Assembly (NCBI GenBank): GCA_032629725.1
Contig: JAFEVB010000001.1
Location: forward strand, 62,001 to 126,000
DNA from: Gremmenia infestans
Lineage: Eukaryota; Ascomycota; Leotiomycetes; Helotiales; Hamatocanthoscyphaceae
Reading direction: 5' to 3'
Length of the DNA: 64,000 nt
The notes beneath the pieces were generated by a model that worked only from the letters and a program-made list of their open reading frames with translations, did no database searches and was not told where the DNA came from. A program made the position numbers and the translations under genes. This document shows, piece by piece, positions 22,430 through 31,883 of this stretch. How positions within the stretch are numbered: position 1 is the stretch's first letter; every line of letters starts with the position of its first letter.

Positions 22430-24235
22430 TCATTCTCTGAACTCTTCAATCAGCTTCCTCAACACCACCGCAGCTTTTTGGGGGTCCACCCTGCCATCTC
22501 CATCCTTCCTCATCATTTGTCCAACCAAGAAGTTGATCTTCCCGTCCTTGCCAGCCAAAATCTGTTCCACAACCTTCATATCCAGGATACTCCTGGCCAG
22601 CTCCTCATACTCTGCAACAGAAAGCGGAGTGAACCATAAGCCCGCTTCATCGATCAGGTCTTTGGTTGATTTCGATCCGCCGGACGAAAAGAGTTCAGAG
22701 AGAACTTTCTTTGCAGATTTGCCAGTAATTTTGGAGGTATCGAGGTAGTGTACGAGCTGAGCTAATTCCGTAGAGGGGACTATGCAGTCTCCATCGCTGG
22801 TCATTCGCAATGGGTCTTCCTCGTCGACCTCAACGTTACTCAAACCTCCCATTTCATGCAAGACCCAATTGCCAGCAAGTCTGCCGGCTTCCTTGAGATC
22901 CTGTTCTGGGGCCAAACGTTGGAGCTCGTCTACTACGTCGCGGAAATATTCGTGACGGCCGCCTTCGTTCAGTGAGACTAAAGACATCGCATCCTTTGTC
23001 GTCAGACCGTAGTCGTGCACCAGGATGTTGATTTCATGGTCCGGGAGAACACCGAGGGACTCGTGCAAGTGGTCAATAAGATCTTGTCCGATGCTGACTG
23101 GGCCGAGATCTGGGTCAGGCATGTACCTGTAATCAACTTCCCCCTCTTTCCCTCGAAGTCTTCTTGTCTCCGTGCTTCCAATAGTCCAGCCTCGAGTCTC
23201 CCCTTCAATCTTACCCCCAGCGTCCAGAACTTCGATTTGGCGATCACGTTCCGCAATGATGGCATCTTCGACAGCCTTGAAGCTGCTCAGATTCTTGATC
23301 TCTGTTCTCTTGCCCAGTCCCTTGACTCCGGAGTATTCATTCTCACCCTCTTCGCCGTCCCTTCTTCGCACAGACACGTTGACGTCGGCACGTAGTCCAC
23401 CAGACTGCAACCCAAGAACACACGCATCTACCGAGTTGAGAATGATCTGGATCTTCCTAACCAATGCAGCTGCGGTGCTCGGGTGATGAATCTGTGGTAG
23501 GGTGATGATCTCGATCAACGGAAGGCCAACCCGGTTGAAATCCAACAGATGTATGTCTCCAGGCTGTGAAATGGTCTTGGCCGTATCCTGCTCCATCTGT
23601 ATCTGCTTGATGCCAATGTCTATCCGGTCTCCATCCTCCTTTGCAATGCCATCATGCGCATATAGTGTGATGTGCCCATCCTTCGCAAAGGGCTCGTAGT
23701 ATTGAGTAATCTGGTACCCGGATGGTTGATCCCAATGCATGTAGTGTTTGCGGTCGAATTTGCTCGTCTTCTGGATAGTGCAGTTGAGAGCCAGAGCTGC
23801 TCGGAGGGCGGGTATCAGGGTTTCTTTCTGGAAAGCAGGCTGTGAGCCTGGCATAGCGACATCGAAGAGCGCAACATGGGTATTGGGTACATCGTTAATG
23901 GTAGACGCGGCAGACGAGAAGAGTTTTCGGGCGGTATTCAGTTGGGCGTGTATCTCAATGCCTACGGTCAATTCCCAGTCCTCCAGCTTCTGGTTGTCCT
24001 TCTTTGCCTTTTTGCCAGAACCCTCGACCTTGCGCCTCTTTGCCTCATCCTTGAGTTGTTTGCGGAACGGGATCGAGATGGAGGGGGCAGGATCTGATTC
24101 GGCGAGAGAAGCTTGTGTGCCGTGATACCTCTGTAGAGCTGGAGATCTGACCGGACTGCGACGAAGACATCCTCTTGCTAGGACTTGGTCGCCAAACAGG
24201 TAGCTGCGAAGAACGCGGGGGGCAATTCGCGCCAT
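22430..24235 (-). CDS. PET112: Mitochondrial glutamyl-tRNA(Gln) amidotransferase subunit B
   Basis: A single frame of 601 residues begins at ATG 24235; the upstream in-frame codon at 24259 is GTG and is not used. The N-terminus (MARIAPRVLRSYLFG, Arg-rich, no acidic residues in the first 20) looks like a mitochondrial presequence. The GatB core is clear: WELTVGIEIHAQL, HYMHWDQPSGYQITQY, LDFNRVGLPLIEI, GGLRADVNVSVRR, RTEIKNLSSFKAVEDAI and the signature DYRYMPDPDL. A C-terminal GatB/YqeY domain closes the protein (AAVVLRKLIEEF at the end). In the GatCAB-type complex this subunit helps convert Glu-tRNA(Gln) to Gln-tRNA(Gln) in mitochondria. It is an intact housekeeping gene. PET112 is the yeast name. 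Confidence 0.95.
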   Translation of the reverse strand: MARIAPRVLRSYLFGDQVLARGCLRRSPVRSPALQRYHGTQASLAESDPAPSISIPFRKQLKDEAKRRKVEGSGKKAKKDNQKLEDWELTVGIEIHAQLNTARKLFSSAASTINDVPNTHVALFDVAMPGSQPAFQKETLIPALRAALALNCTIQKTSKFDRKHYMHWDQPSGYQITQYYEPFAKDGHITLYAHDGIAKEDGDRIDIGIKQIQMEQDTAKTISQPGDIHLLDFNRVGLPLIEIITLPQIHHPSTAAALVRKIQIILNSVDACVLGLQSGGLRADVNVSVRRRDGEEGENEYSGVKGLGKRTEIKNLSSFKAVEDAIIAERDRQIEVLDAGGKIEGETRGWTIGSTETRRLRGKEGEVDYRYMPDPDLGPVSIGQDLIDHLHESLGVLPDHEINILVHDYGLTTKDAMSLVSLNEGGRHEYFRDVVDELQRLAPEQDLKEAGRLAGNWVLHEMGGLSNVEVDEEDPLRMTSDGDCIVPSTELAQLVHYLDTSKITGKSAKKVLSELFSSGGSKSTKDLIDEAGLWFTPLSVAEYEELARSILDMKVVEQILAGKDGKINFLVGQMMRKDGDGRVDPQKAAVVLRKLIEEFRE

Positions 24236-24410
24236 TGGACAGACCCGGACAGGGCACACGCGTAATGTAATTAACTACCTTATGCAAAGGCAATTGGCGA
24301 GGTTATAATATAACAGTTTATGATGACGACAATTGGGTAGGTTTGGGTGTAAACAGAAGGTCGAATAGTGGCTGCGATGGTTGGGCGCATGCATATAGAT
24401 CAGGCAGAGT

Positions 24411-24447
24411 GGTTGATTGATTGATTGATTGATGGATTGATGGATTG
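24411..24447. repeat. GATT-type microsatellite
   Basis: Successive ttga/ttgatgga units form a simple tetranucleotide repeat with later degeneration. Confidence 0.8.
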
Positions 24448-24763
24448 TGAGGTCGCAATAGCCACTGACTCTATTCCCAATTCGAGGCGGCGTGCAGGAG
24501 ATGCGCAGACGATGACAGCGTGTTGCAGGTCAGAATTGTCTGGTGAAGGGGGGTGGGCGCTGGGGTATGTGTTGGGCGTGTATTGGTTGTTGGGGATTGC
24601 GCTGGAGGCAACTTGGTGGTGACTTGTCGAGTAGGAAGAAGGCACGTCGGTGGAGTGAAGCTGCGTAAGGTATGGATGGTACGGAGGGTATGTATGGTAT
24701 GTATGGTATGGCCAAGTAGAGGGAACGTCAGGAGAGGTTGTTCTCTTGTTGCTGTACTTGAGT

Positions 24764-24788
24764 CAATACAATACAATACAATACAATA
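24764..24788. repeat. AATAC pentanucleotide repeat
   Basis: Five successive aatac-type units are visible (caatacaatacaatacaata). Confidence 0.8.
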
Positions 24789-25473
24789 TCGAGTACTCAT
24801 CACGCGTTGTTTTTCATCTGAAATAACTGTTCTGTACTCATTTTATGCTTTCTTTGGTGTTTTACGAATAGCGTTTGCTGAAGATGCCCTGCCCTGCCTG
24901 CTACCGAGCTATAGGTACTGTAAACATTTCCCCATAACCCCTGCTCTCTCCCGCCCCCGGCCGCTAATCACTAGAAATCCAGCATCTTCTACTGGCCGAC
25001 CACTGAAAATCCAGCGTCTTTTACTGGCTCACCACCCCCCCCCCAACACCCGTTCCCGTAGCCTGAAATAGGGCGAAACACAACTGGAACAGCGCCCGAA
25101 GGAATCCAAGTCACGGATGAAGGAGGCGAAGCGGGATGGAGGGATAGGGGGAAGGAGGGGGGAGGGGTGAGTGTCACATTCCAGCCCATCCCATCCCCTT
25201 CCATACACCGAGTACTGTAAGAATACCTATGTATACAATCATCATGTTCGTCGTCGCCTTCATTTTCTCTCCAAATCTGCTTTTCACAGGACATGCTCGC
25301 TGCGCATTAGCCTGGAAACCACTCACCACACCGACATCCACAGACAGTTGAGCTGAAAGCCCCAAGGTACTTCCCTGCCAGACATTCCATCAAGTCTATT
25401 TATGCCCGGAATGTTATCGCTATGGGAATGATGTTAGGCTGACTGGCCCTGGTACCATAGCCATTTGTGCAGA

Positions 25474-27575
25474 ATGTCTTCAAAATACAGGGCTCCATCA
25501 GTTGCGCCTATCCAAGAGCACTCGTCGGAGGAGGATGAATTAAAGGGGCCGGCATCAAAATCAAGGAGAAGAGACGACGAGCCTACGAGCGAGACTCTGC
25601 ACCACCAATACCGCTCCTCCCACGACTCAATGATGTCTCCGGCAAAAGCCAACACTGGGAAAGAGAGGGAGAGAACCAAAAGGTCGCATAAGTCCTCTTC
25701 GGGTGCCAGCAAACACGACCCGAAATCGAAACCGAAGAATATCAGTGCAAGGAGGACGAGCAGTACGAGAGATGGTGGCCCTGATGGCTCACGGCCCCGC
25801 CATCGAAAATCGCATTCCAGTCGAGATCGCGATACGAGCCCAAGCTCAACATCATCTGAAGAGGAGGAACCAATCCAAGATCACCGGGCAATACTGGCAG
25901 CACGGTCTAGATTGACTTCACCGTCAACTCTATCAACATCCACCTTCCTTACTACGTCTACAAATAAGTCGGGCGGATCAAGCGGGAGCAATTCTACCAT
26001 CACACAGGCCTCGGTTTCAAAACGGTCAAGCATAGGGAAGAAACCAGAGATATCAGAGGATGAGGCACCAGAAGCACCCATGTCTCCTGCGGTTCCTGAT
26101 GCGCCAGATGTATTCGCCTTCTTGGAGGAGGAGCCCTCGAGGGAGGACGTCAAAGACGGTGAAGAGGAGGACCAGGACCGAACGGAAATCGAGGAGGAAG
26201 ATGACGCCGATGCTACCCCTCGGTGGGCTCCTCCCGGGCACTTCAAAGACGATTACGTGGGATCCTCACTTCCACGACACATGTCACAGGATGCCAGCAC
26301 GTCTTCGTCAGTATCCAGCAGTTTTCATGGCGAGGATAACTTCTCTGAACCCCCAGCTGAGGCCGATCATGGCAATGACACGGATCGAAGCACAAGTCCC
26401 GAAAGAAGCGTCCACGGCCAAGAAGACGAAGAAGATGAAGATGCTAGAGACGAGCAAGAGACTCCTCTTCCTGCTGATGAGACGTCAGCCAAGGTTGCAG
26501 CGCAAATTGCGGCTGCCCACCAGAGGCAGAATCTGCATGGTGCAGTGCATTCGTTCGGGACACCCAACATGCAACGAGGGCCGGCAAACCTTCCTCATAT
26601 ACCATCAAAGGCTCTGAGCTCCCGGTACCAGTACCAGAGCCAACATCGACCGCTTCCAAGAGCAGAGAAGTTGCCAGTCACTGGATACGAACTTCTTGCG
26701 TCCCAGCTGTCGTCCCATACGGATGGAAAGAAGATCAAGCCCATGTACAGGAAATTCGAAGCGTTGAATCATCGCCTGCTATTACACTTACAAGACGAAA
26801 TTAGCGAGTTGGAGGAGCAGCTACACCGTCTGGATACTGCCGATACCCAAACGCGCAGGACAGAGAGACAAATCATGCCCGCTTCAAGGAGAGCTGCTGC
26901 GGCGGCTGGCGGGGAATTGCAGTGGCATAAAACAGACATTTTGGGGAGGATTGGATACAAGCTTGCTCAATACAGTACGCTCCACCCGTGTACATCCTTG
27001 ATTCTCTGCTAATATCATTCCTAGATCAGGCACTTGCTTCGTTCAACACAACGCAATCTCTTTCATCCCCTGACCCAGATGATATATCAACCTACCGCGA
27101 TTACCTGCAAACCGCGCACCCTATCGCTGAGGTAGAAACCCATTTTCTAGATCCAGCCGATGATCTCGTATCGATCTGTTCCGATCATATCCCTCCGTCC
27201 TCATCCTGCTATTCAACCTCTCAATCCGCTACCTCTTCTTACCCACCTTCAAGCCTTGCATCTCCATCAAAGACCTCAGAACGCTCCGAGGTCTCGGAAC
27301 CCTCTGAATTCAATCCACAGGCAGAGCTACAATCGACTCTGCTCGCCTATGCGGCTTCACTCGCAGCCGCCATTCTGATTCCTATATTGGCCTTTACCGT
27401 TATCCCCAACTTTATCGGCAGGATAGCGGTCACGAGTATTGCTGCTGGTGGCGTGTTGGGAGCTACAATTCAAGGAGGTGTTGCTGATATGGGTATGGTG
27501 TTGAGGAGTGAGGGTCTGATGTGTGCAGGGATCTATGGAAGCCTTATGATTATTGTCGCGGGGATAATGAGTTGA
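25474..27575 (+). CDS. DUF6594-like protein with disordered N-terminus and C-terminal membrane segments
   Basis: Two exons (25474-26974, 27025-27575) give 683 residues. The first 390 are low complexity: Ser/Lys/Arg-rich, then acidic (EEEDQDRTEIEEEDDADATP), predicted to be disordered. Next comes a folded segment with the DUF6594 pattern: GYELLASQLSS, MYRKFEALNHRLLLHLQDEISELEEQLHRLD, a coiled-coil-like helix. The C-terminus has two or three hydrophobic helices (LLAYAASLAAAILIPILAFTVIP; AVTSIAAGGVLGATIQGG; GIYGSLMIIVAGIMS). Fungal DUF6594 proteins usually show this helix-plus-membrane arrangement, but no biochemical role is established. The acidic N-terminal extension is much longer than the family core. 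The intron join restores KLAQYNQALASF. Confidence 0.8.
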
Positions 27576-28159
27576 TGGGAAGCAGGTTTGGGTGTATGGA
27601 GTTACGGATTTATGGTTGGCTACGAGATACCCCTGGGTTTATGACGGAGTGCGTATATTTTTCACCATTTGTTCAAATATCTAGAGCTCGCTGTCGATTC
27701 GACAGCATATAGCATACCACTTTTGACACACAGCTGTACTTGGCCGTGAAATGTGCAATTGTACTCTTCTATTGGACTACCGGTCAGTAACTTTGTCGGG
27801 TGATACAAGGGGATGCAGAGACACGACAGCGACCCATCGATTTTCCCTGTATTACTCGGTGGTATTGTTTATTATCAGGCGTTTCCCTATCTTCATGTCC
27901 CCCCCAGGCTGCCTCTGCCTCTGCCAGTGCTGGGGTAAAGTAGATTCGTCTGGGATGTGCTATATTGGCTCCTCTAATGTTTTTCTCTTATATCTCCCCT
28001 CTTTACTGCACATTCCTGGAAACTGTCTGTTGTAGAAAGACGAAGCTGAAGTACAGCGTACAGCGTACAGCATTCCAAAGCTGTGCACAGCATATTGTCC
28101 AACGGTCTCTGTCGAGTCGTGCTTTCATCAGGAAAGTTCTACCAGGTACCCATTCAACT
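27576..28159. other. Spacer before the urea-transporter relic
   Basis: No gene is seen. Near the right end a 7-mer gtacagc is repeated three times in tandem (28051-28071). Confidence 0.5.
28051..28071. repeat. 7-bp tandem repeat (gtacagc x3)
   Basis: Three exact adjacent copies occupy 28051-28057, 28058-28064 and 28065-28071. They lie about 100 bp before the truncated transporter relic, which itself carries other short tandem duplications. Confidence 0.9.
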
Positions 28160-28343
28160 CCGAAGAATGCCGACAGATGACATTCTGTTCGGTTTCGCTA
28201 CAGCCATGGGATTGGGCTGCGCTGCGCTCACCTCCGCAGACAGTTTTCCCACGTACCCGAACGCTCTCAGCCCCGCACAGGTTGGCGCGGGGTTGAGCTC
28301 GCCCGCAACAGCCATTGCATTGCTGGGGGAAGGGGGAGCTGGA

Positions 28344-28373
<30 letters not shown>
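28344..28373 (+). repeat. (TTGCTG)5 hexanucleotide repeat inside the transporter relic
   Basis: Five exact units encode alternating leucine codons and lengthen the normal short leucine run of the symporter helix to ten leucines. On the opposite strand the same tract reads as polyglutamine in a spurious open frame. Confidence 0.85.
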
Positions 28374-28376
<3 letters not shown>

Positions 28377-28854
28377 ATGGCCGTTGCGTCTAGTACGAGC
28401 GCGGAATTGATAGCTGTCTCTCCTCTCCTCACTTTCGACGTGTATAAAACGTATATCAAGCCGAAAGCTACCTCTAGTGAGCTCGTACGAGTCTCCCATT
28501 ACGGCATCATTCTCTATGCTCTTGTCCTAGCGGCGTATGTCTACTTTCCACTCTCCACTTTCCGTTCATCTATACAGATGTATACCAGTTTCTGCTGCAT
28601 CCTCAATGCAGCTTCTAACGACCTAACTTGGCTCCTCAACGTCCTCGTCATCATCGTAGGCGGTGCCAGCACGCCCGTCGGGTTCATCCTGCTTTGGAGT
28701 CGCATGTCTACGATAGCCGTGCTTCTTTCTCCCTGGATCGGCTTTTTCTCCGGCCTCATCGCCTGGTTCGTAGTCACGCATTTACGTTCCGGTATCATCA
28801 ACGTGGAAACAATAGGCAATGCCACGAATGCCGTAGCCGGAAATATCACGAGTT

Positions 28855-28868
28855 GGGGCACGGGGCAC
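28855..28868 (+). repeat. 7-bp tandem duplication (ggggcac x2)
   Basis: Two adjacent copies (28855-28861, 28862-28868) sit exactly where the urea-transporter frame is lost. The length is 1 modulo 3. Confidence 0.8.
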
Positions 28869-29141
28869 GGGGCTCGTGACAGCTGTGCTTTTGAGCTTCT
28901 GCTTCCCCCGGAAGTTCGAGAGTATGGACGCGGAACATGTTGCGCGCGCCAATAAGATCAAGGGTGTGTTGGGGACGGGAACGGCGACGCCTGTGTTACC
29001 TGTGGGGGAAAAGGAAAATGCGGAGAGGGGTGTTGATAAGGAGAATCAGGCAATTGAGCCACCAAGTGATGTGCTCCCAGACACGCTCGTCAAAACAGGC
29101 AATGAGGTTGTTGATTTCCTCGAGGCGTCATACATCGAGCC

Positions 29142-29149
29142 CATGCATG
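29142..29149 (+). repeat. 4-bp tandem duplication (catg x2)
   Basis: Two adjacent copies (29142-29145, 29146-29149) occur at the second frame switch of the transporter relic, between the codons for EPM and DSAEVKR. Confidence 0.7.
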
Positions 29150-29430
29150 GACTCAGCTGAAGTAAAACGCCCCACGCGTCTTGCCGTAGGGTTCAATATC
29201 CTATTCCTCGTCGTCGCGATTCTGTTTGTGCCGTTCCTGCTTTTTGGGGGCGAGTGGATTTTCCCTAGGAAGATGTTCGTGGGGTGGTGCGTGGTGAGTT
29301 TCATGTGGGTTTGGGTGTAGTATGGTTATCTGTGTGATTTGGCCGCTTGTTGAGAGTTGGGGCACGATTTGGAGGATTGCGAGAGGCGTTGTTGGGAGGG
29401 TGGGTGAAAGAGGAAGTAATTATAATTATA

Positions 29431-30751
29431 ATAGCTTTGAGGAAGTCTGAGAACATTGCAAGATCAACCTACAAGATTCAGATTCTCGAAGATGTTCTTG
29501 TGAAGGTACATTTCTCTAAAGTCTTTAGCTTCCTTCCATATCTTTCGAGCTTTCAATGTCTCTTCATTTTACGTTTCTATCATCATCGTATTAATCGCCT
29601 CGTCGGTCCCCCTTCGCTCCTTCATCGTCTAATATGATTATCCGCAGATTACGCCTTTGCGTTTCTTGGTCCTAGACTGATATCTCAGGTACAGTTCAGC
29701 TATATCATCACATGTGGCGTGGCCTAGCCCCTTTCCACAAGCGAGCAGACGCGTGGGCAGAGAAGCTTAGCGGGTGGGGGGGTACACGAATGACACGACG
29801 ATCCCCTATAAGGGAAAAAGGTGGCTTTTTTATGAACTTCTGGTCCCTGAGTACTTCTTCAATAATTATATACTCCGCACCACTTAGAGAACTTAGTTTT
29901 AACTATTACAGGGCTCCCAAGAGGTCTAAACTCACTCTAAGATTGGTTTATTCTACGGTTCTAGAGATCTATACTAGGGTAAAGAGCTAGTTAGATCTAA
30001 AGGATTCTAGCTATCTATGCTAAGAAGTGGATTTATAGAGGGGCTTTTAGACTTAAGGAAAAGGCGAGTACCTTTTCAATAATAAGCAATACGGAGTAAA
30101 TATCAGGGTCTAGAACCTTTGCAATACCCCTAATTCCAATAAATTCGATGTAGTGGGGGTCAAATCACGTTTTTATTTGAAAGTGTTTGGGTGGAAGTTT
30201 TATAGTGTGGCGCTCGGAGGACGCGTCTTTTAGGGGTCCCGACCCGCGTCTTCTTTTGACACTCCCGAGCCCACTCCACTGTATTTACTCCACATAATTA
30301 TATTCTCCGCGCCTCTTAAAAATCTAATTTGGCTAAAGCCAGGGCTATATTGGCAAGTCTCACTTCACTGTAATATTGGCTTTACGGTACTCCCGCTATT
30401 CTAGAGGCTCATATTACGATTATAAGCTAGTTCTAAGGTATGTCTGAGATTCTATACATCTTTGCTATATAGTGGGGAGTGCCAGACTTGAAACAGAAAG
30501 GGGTTAAAGTAGCCTCAGAGAGTCAGGGTCAGGGTCCTAGGGTCATGTAACCCATGTCGGCCGTTTAGCATTGCCTATCTTGTTTTACCCTGTTCTTCTC
30601 GGTATTTTTAAATCCTTATCAGCTACGATAAAATCTGGCGCCGCACTCAACTCCTAAAAGCATGTTACAACTCTTCATTTGGCCATTATTTCAAGCCATC
30701 TATTCTACCATAGATACGTAACTCCAACGCCAGCTCTTCCAAACTCCAATA
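29431..30751. other. AT/TA-rich block, probably decayed repeats
   Basis: This stretch is dense in TA, CTA and TAG words and lacks any coding signal, as expected of sequence hit by repeat-induced point mutation. Two segments, about 29,865-29,970 and 30,294-30,440, share a degenerate start (aattata.tctccgc.cc.ctta) and scattered matches afterwards. They may be diverged copies of one repeat. Confidence 0.45.
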
Positions 30752-31883
30752 TCAATGACAGTGTTCATAACTACTATAATTACCCCTATCCGTCCACTTC
30801 GTGAGCTTGTCCAAAATCAAAGCATTTGTCCCCCGATTTGCTTTCGCAAAAATTGTATCATACGGATGCATGGTTGTACCAAAGTATTGACCATCATAAA
30901 GCGGATCCTTCGAATATTCAGGATCCCCACAATTATCTTGAAATCGTGCTTGTTGGTGGAACGCCGCCATCATCGCATCGACTTTGTAACCGGCTGCCTC
31001 TATCAATGGCGTGGCGTGTACTTCGACCGATGTAGCATCCCAGTATTTGTGAGGACACCAGTTGATGCCAGCATGTTGGAGCGGGGGTACGGGTTCACCA
31101 TCGTCGAATTGCGGCAGTGTTGCTTTGAGGCGTTCGACTTGGGTTTCGGTCGGGAAGAGGAGGATTTCAATGCCGGTACGGTCGGTGGCCCATATCATCG
31201 ATTGGACGTGGGGCAGAGGGCGACAATTCATCGTGATACCAACCAGCTTGATCGCAACAGTCAGATTGCCATACGGGAGTAGGGGAACGAGGACTACGTA
31301 CCTTGACTTCGTCGGTGACTTTGCTCAAAAACATATCACTCCAGCATCCTGTTGCCCAATAGGGAAGAAAAGGTCCTCGAATGCTCGCATTCATGGTGAT
31401 GAATCTGCTGTATTTCTTGTACAGATCATCCTTCACCAAAACCTCCGCAAAAGCACCCATATCATAGCAGTCGTTTCCTCGTTGTATGTATTTAATGTTG
31501 GGAAGTTCTGGCAGCAGATGCATGGCATCCGTCTTGCCGTTCATAACGAAGATAAAGTCCGCAGTATGGTGTAGCGCATGTTCTATGAAGAACTTGAGGT
31601 TTCTGCGCGCATTATCGGTTTCGTGATATGCGTAAAGAATCAGGGGACGGTCTCCAGTTTTCGTGTTATCATCGAAGGAATCGTTCGGTGCACTATACAC
31701 TTCTTCGGTGCTGTTATTGAAGTGCGTTTTTATGTGGTCTACCCCATTTTTTATCGGACTGTACCACTCCCGGGAAATAGTAGAGAAATGTGCTTTTAAG
31801 CCCCAGAGAAACCAAATAAAGAAGAGAATAAAAAGAGAGACAGCCCAGAGCACATTTGGTCTTTTAAGGCTACCGACAGCCAT
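30752..31883 (-). CDS. Type II membrane protein, rhamnan-synthesis-F/glycosyltransferase-like (fungal)
   Basis: Two exons (31883-31302, 31246-30752) give 358 residues. A short cytoplasmic N-terminus is followed by one transmembrane anchor (VLWAVSLFILFFIWFLWGL, about residues 11-29) and a luminal domain, the topology of Golgi enzymes. The domain has motifs I recognise from a large uncharacterised fungal family: LYAYHETDNARRNLKFFIEH, ADFIFVMNG, YDMGAFAEVL, FITMNASIRGPFLPYW, CWSDMFLSKVTDEVKLVG, HVQSMIWATD and ATPLIEAAGYKVDAMMAAF. This family resembles the bacterial rhamnan synthesis F-like glycosyltransferases; activity and acceptor are unknown. Two NxS/T sites (NNS, NAS) fit a secretory-pathway location. 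The intron restores DEVK-LVGITMNC, so the gene appears intact. It is bordered on both sides by repeat-rich DNA. Confidence 0.75.

Larger units (their letters stand above)
24236..25473. other. Divergent promoter region with microsatellites
   Basis: It separates the GatB and DUF6594-like genes, which are transcribed away from each other. It contains simple repeats: GATT/GATGGATT units (24411-24447), tatggtatg units (about 24,680-24,713) and AATAC units (24764-24788). A run of C residues (about 25,033-25,043) and G/A-rich tracts near 25,140-25,170 are also present. No gene is supported. Confidence 0.55.
28160..29430 (+). pseudogene. 5'-truncated, frameshifted DUR3-type urea/sodium-solute symporter
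   Basis: The relic encodes the C-terminal half of a fungal DUR3-like urea transporter: LFGFATAMGLGCAALTS, TSAELIAVSPLLTFDVYKTYIKP, LTWLLNVLVIIVGGASTPVG, then FPRKFESMDAEHVARANKIKG, then AEVKRPTRLAVGFNILFL, then FMWVWV. These blocks lie in three successive frames, and a fourth frame continues (MVICVIWPLVESWGTIWRIARG). Three +1 shifts are seen: near 28,862 (ggggcac duplicated), at 29,142-29,149 (catg duplicated) and near 29,319 (one extra base). The N-terminal helices before the FGFATAMGLG segment are absent; upstream sequence is not coding. The leucine run is inflated by a (TTGCTG)5 repeat. The copy cannot make a working transporter. Confidence 0.85.

Noticed and set aside
25881..26246. Ser-rich minus-strand frame opposite the DUF6594-like gene
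   Set aside because: It is the complement of an acidic/Ser coding region and has no independent signal.
28128..28499. Minus-strand open frame with a polyglutamine run
   Set aside because: It is the antisense shadow of the (TTGCTG)5 tract in the urea-transporter relic.
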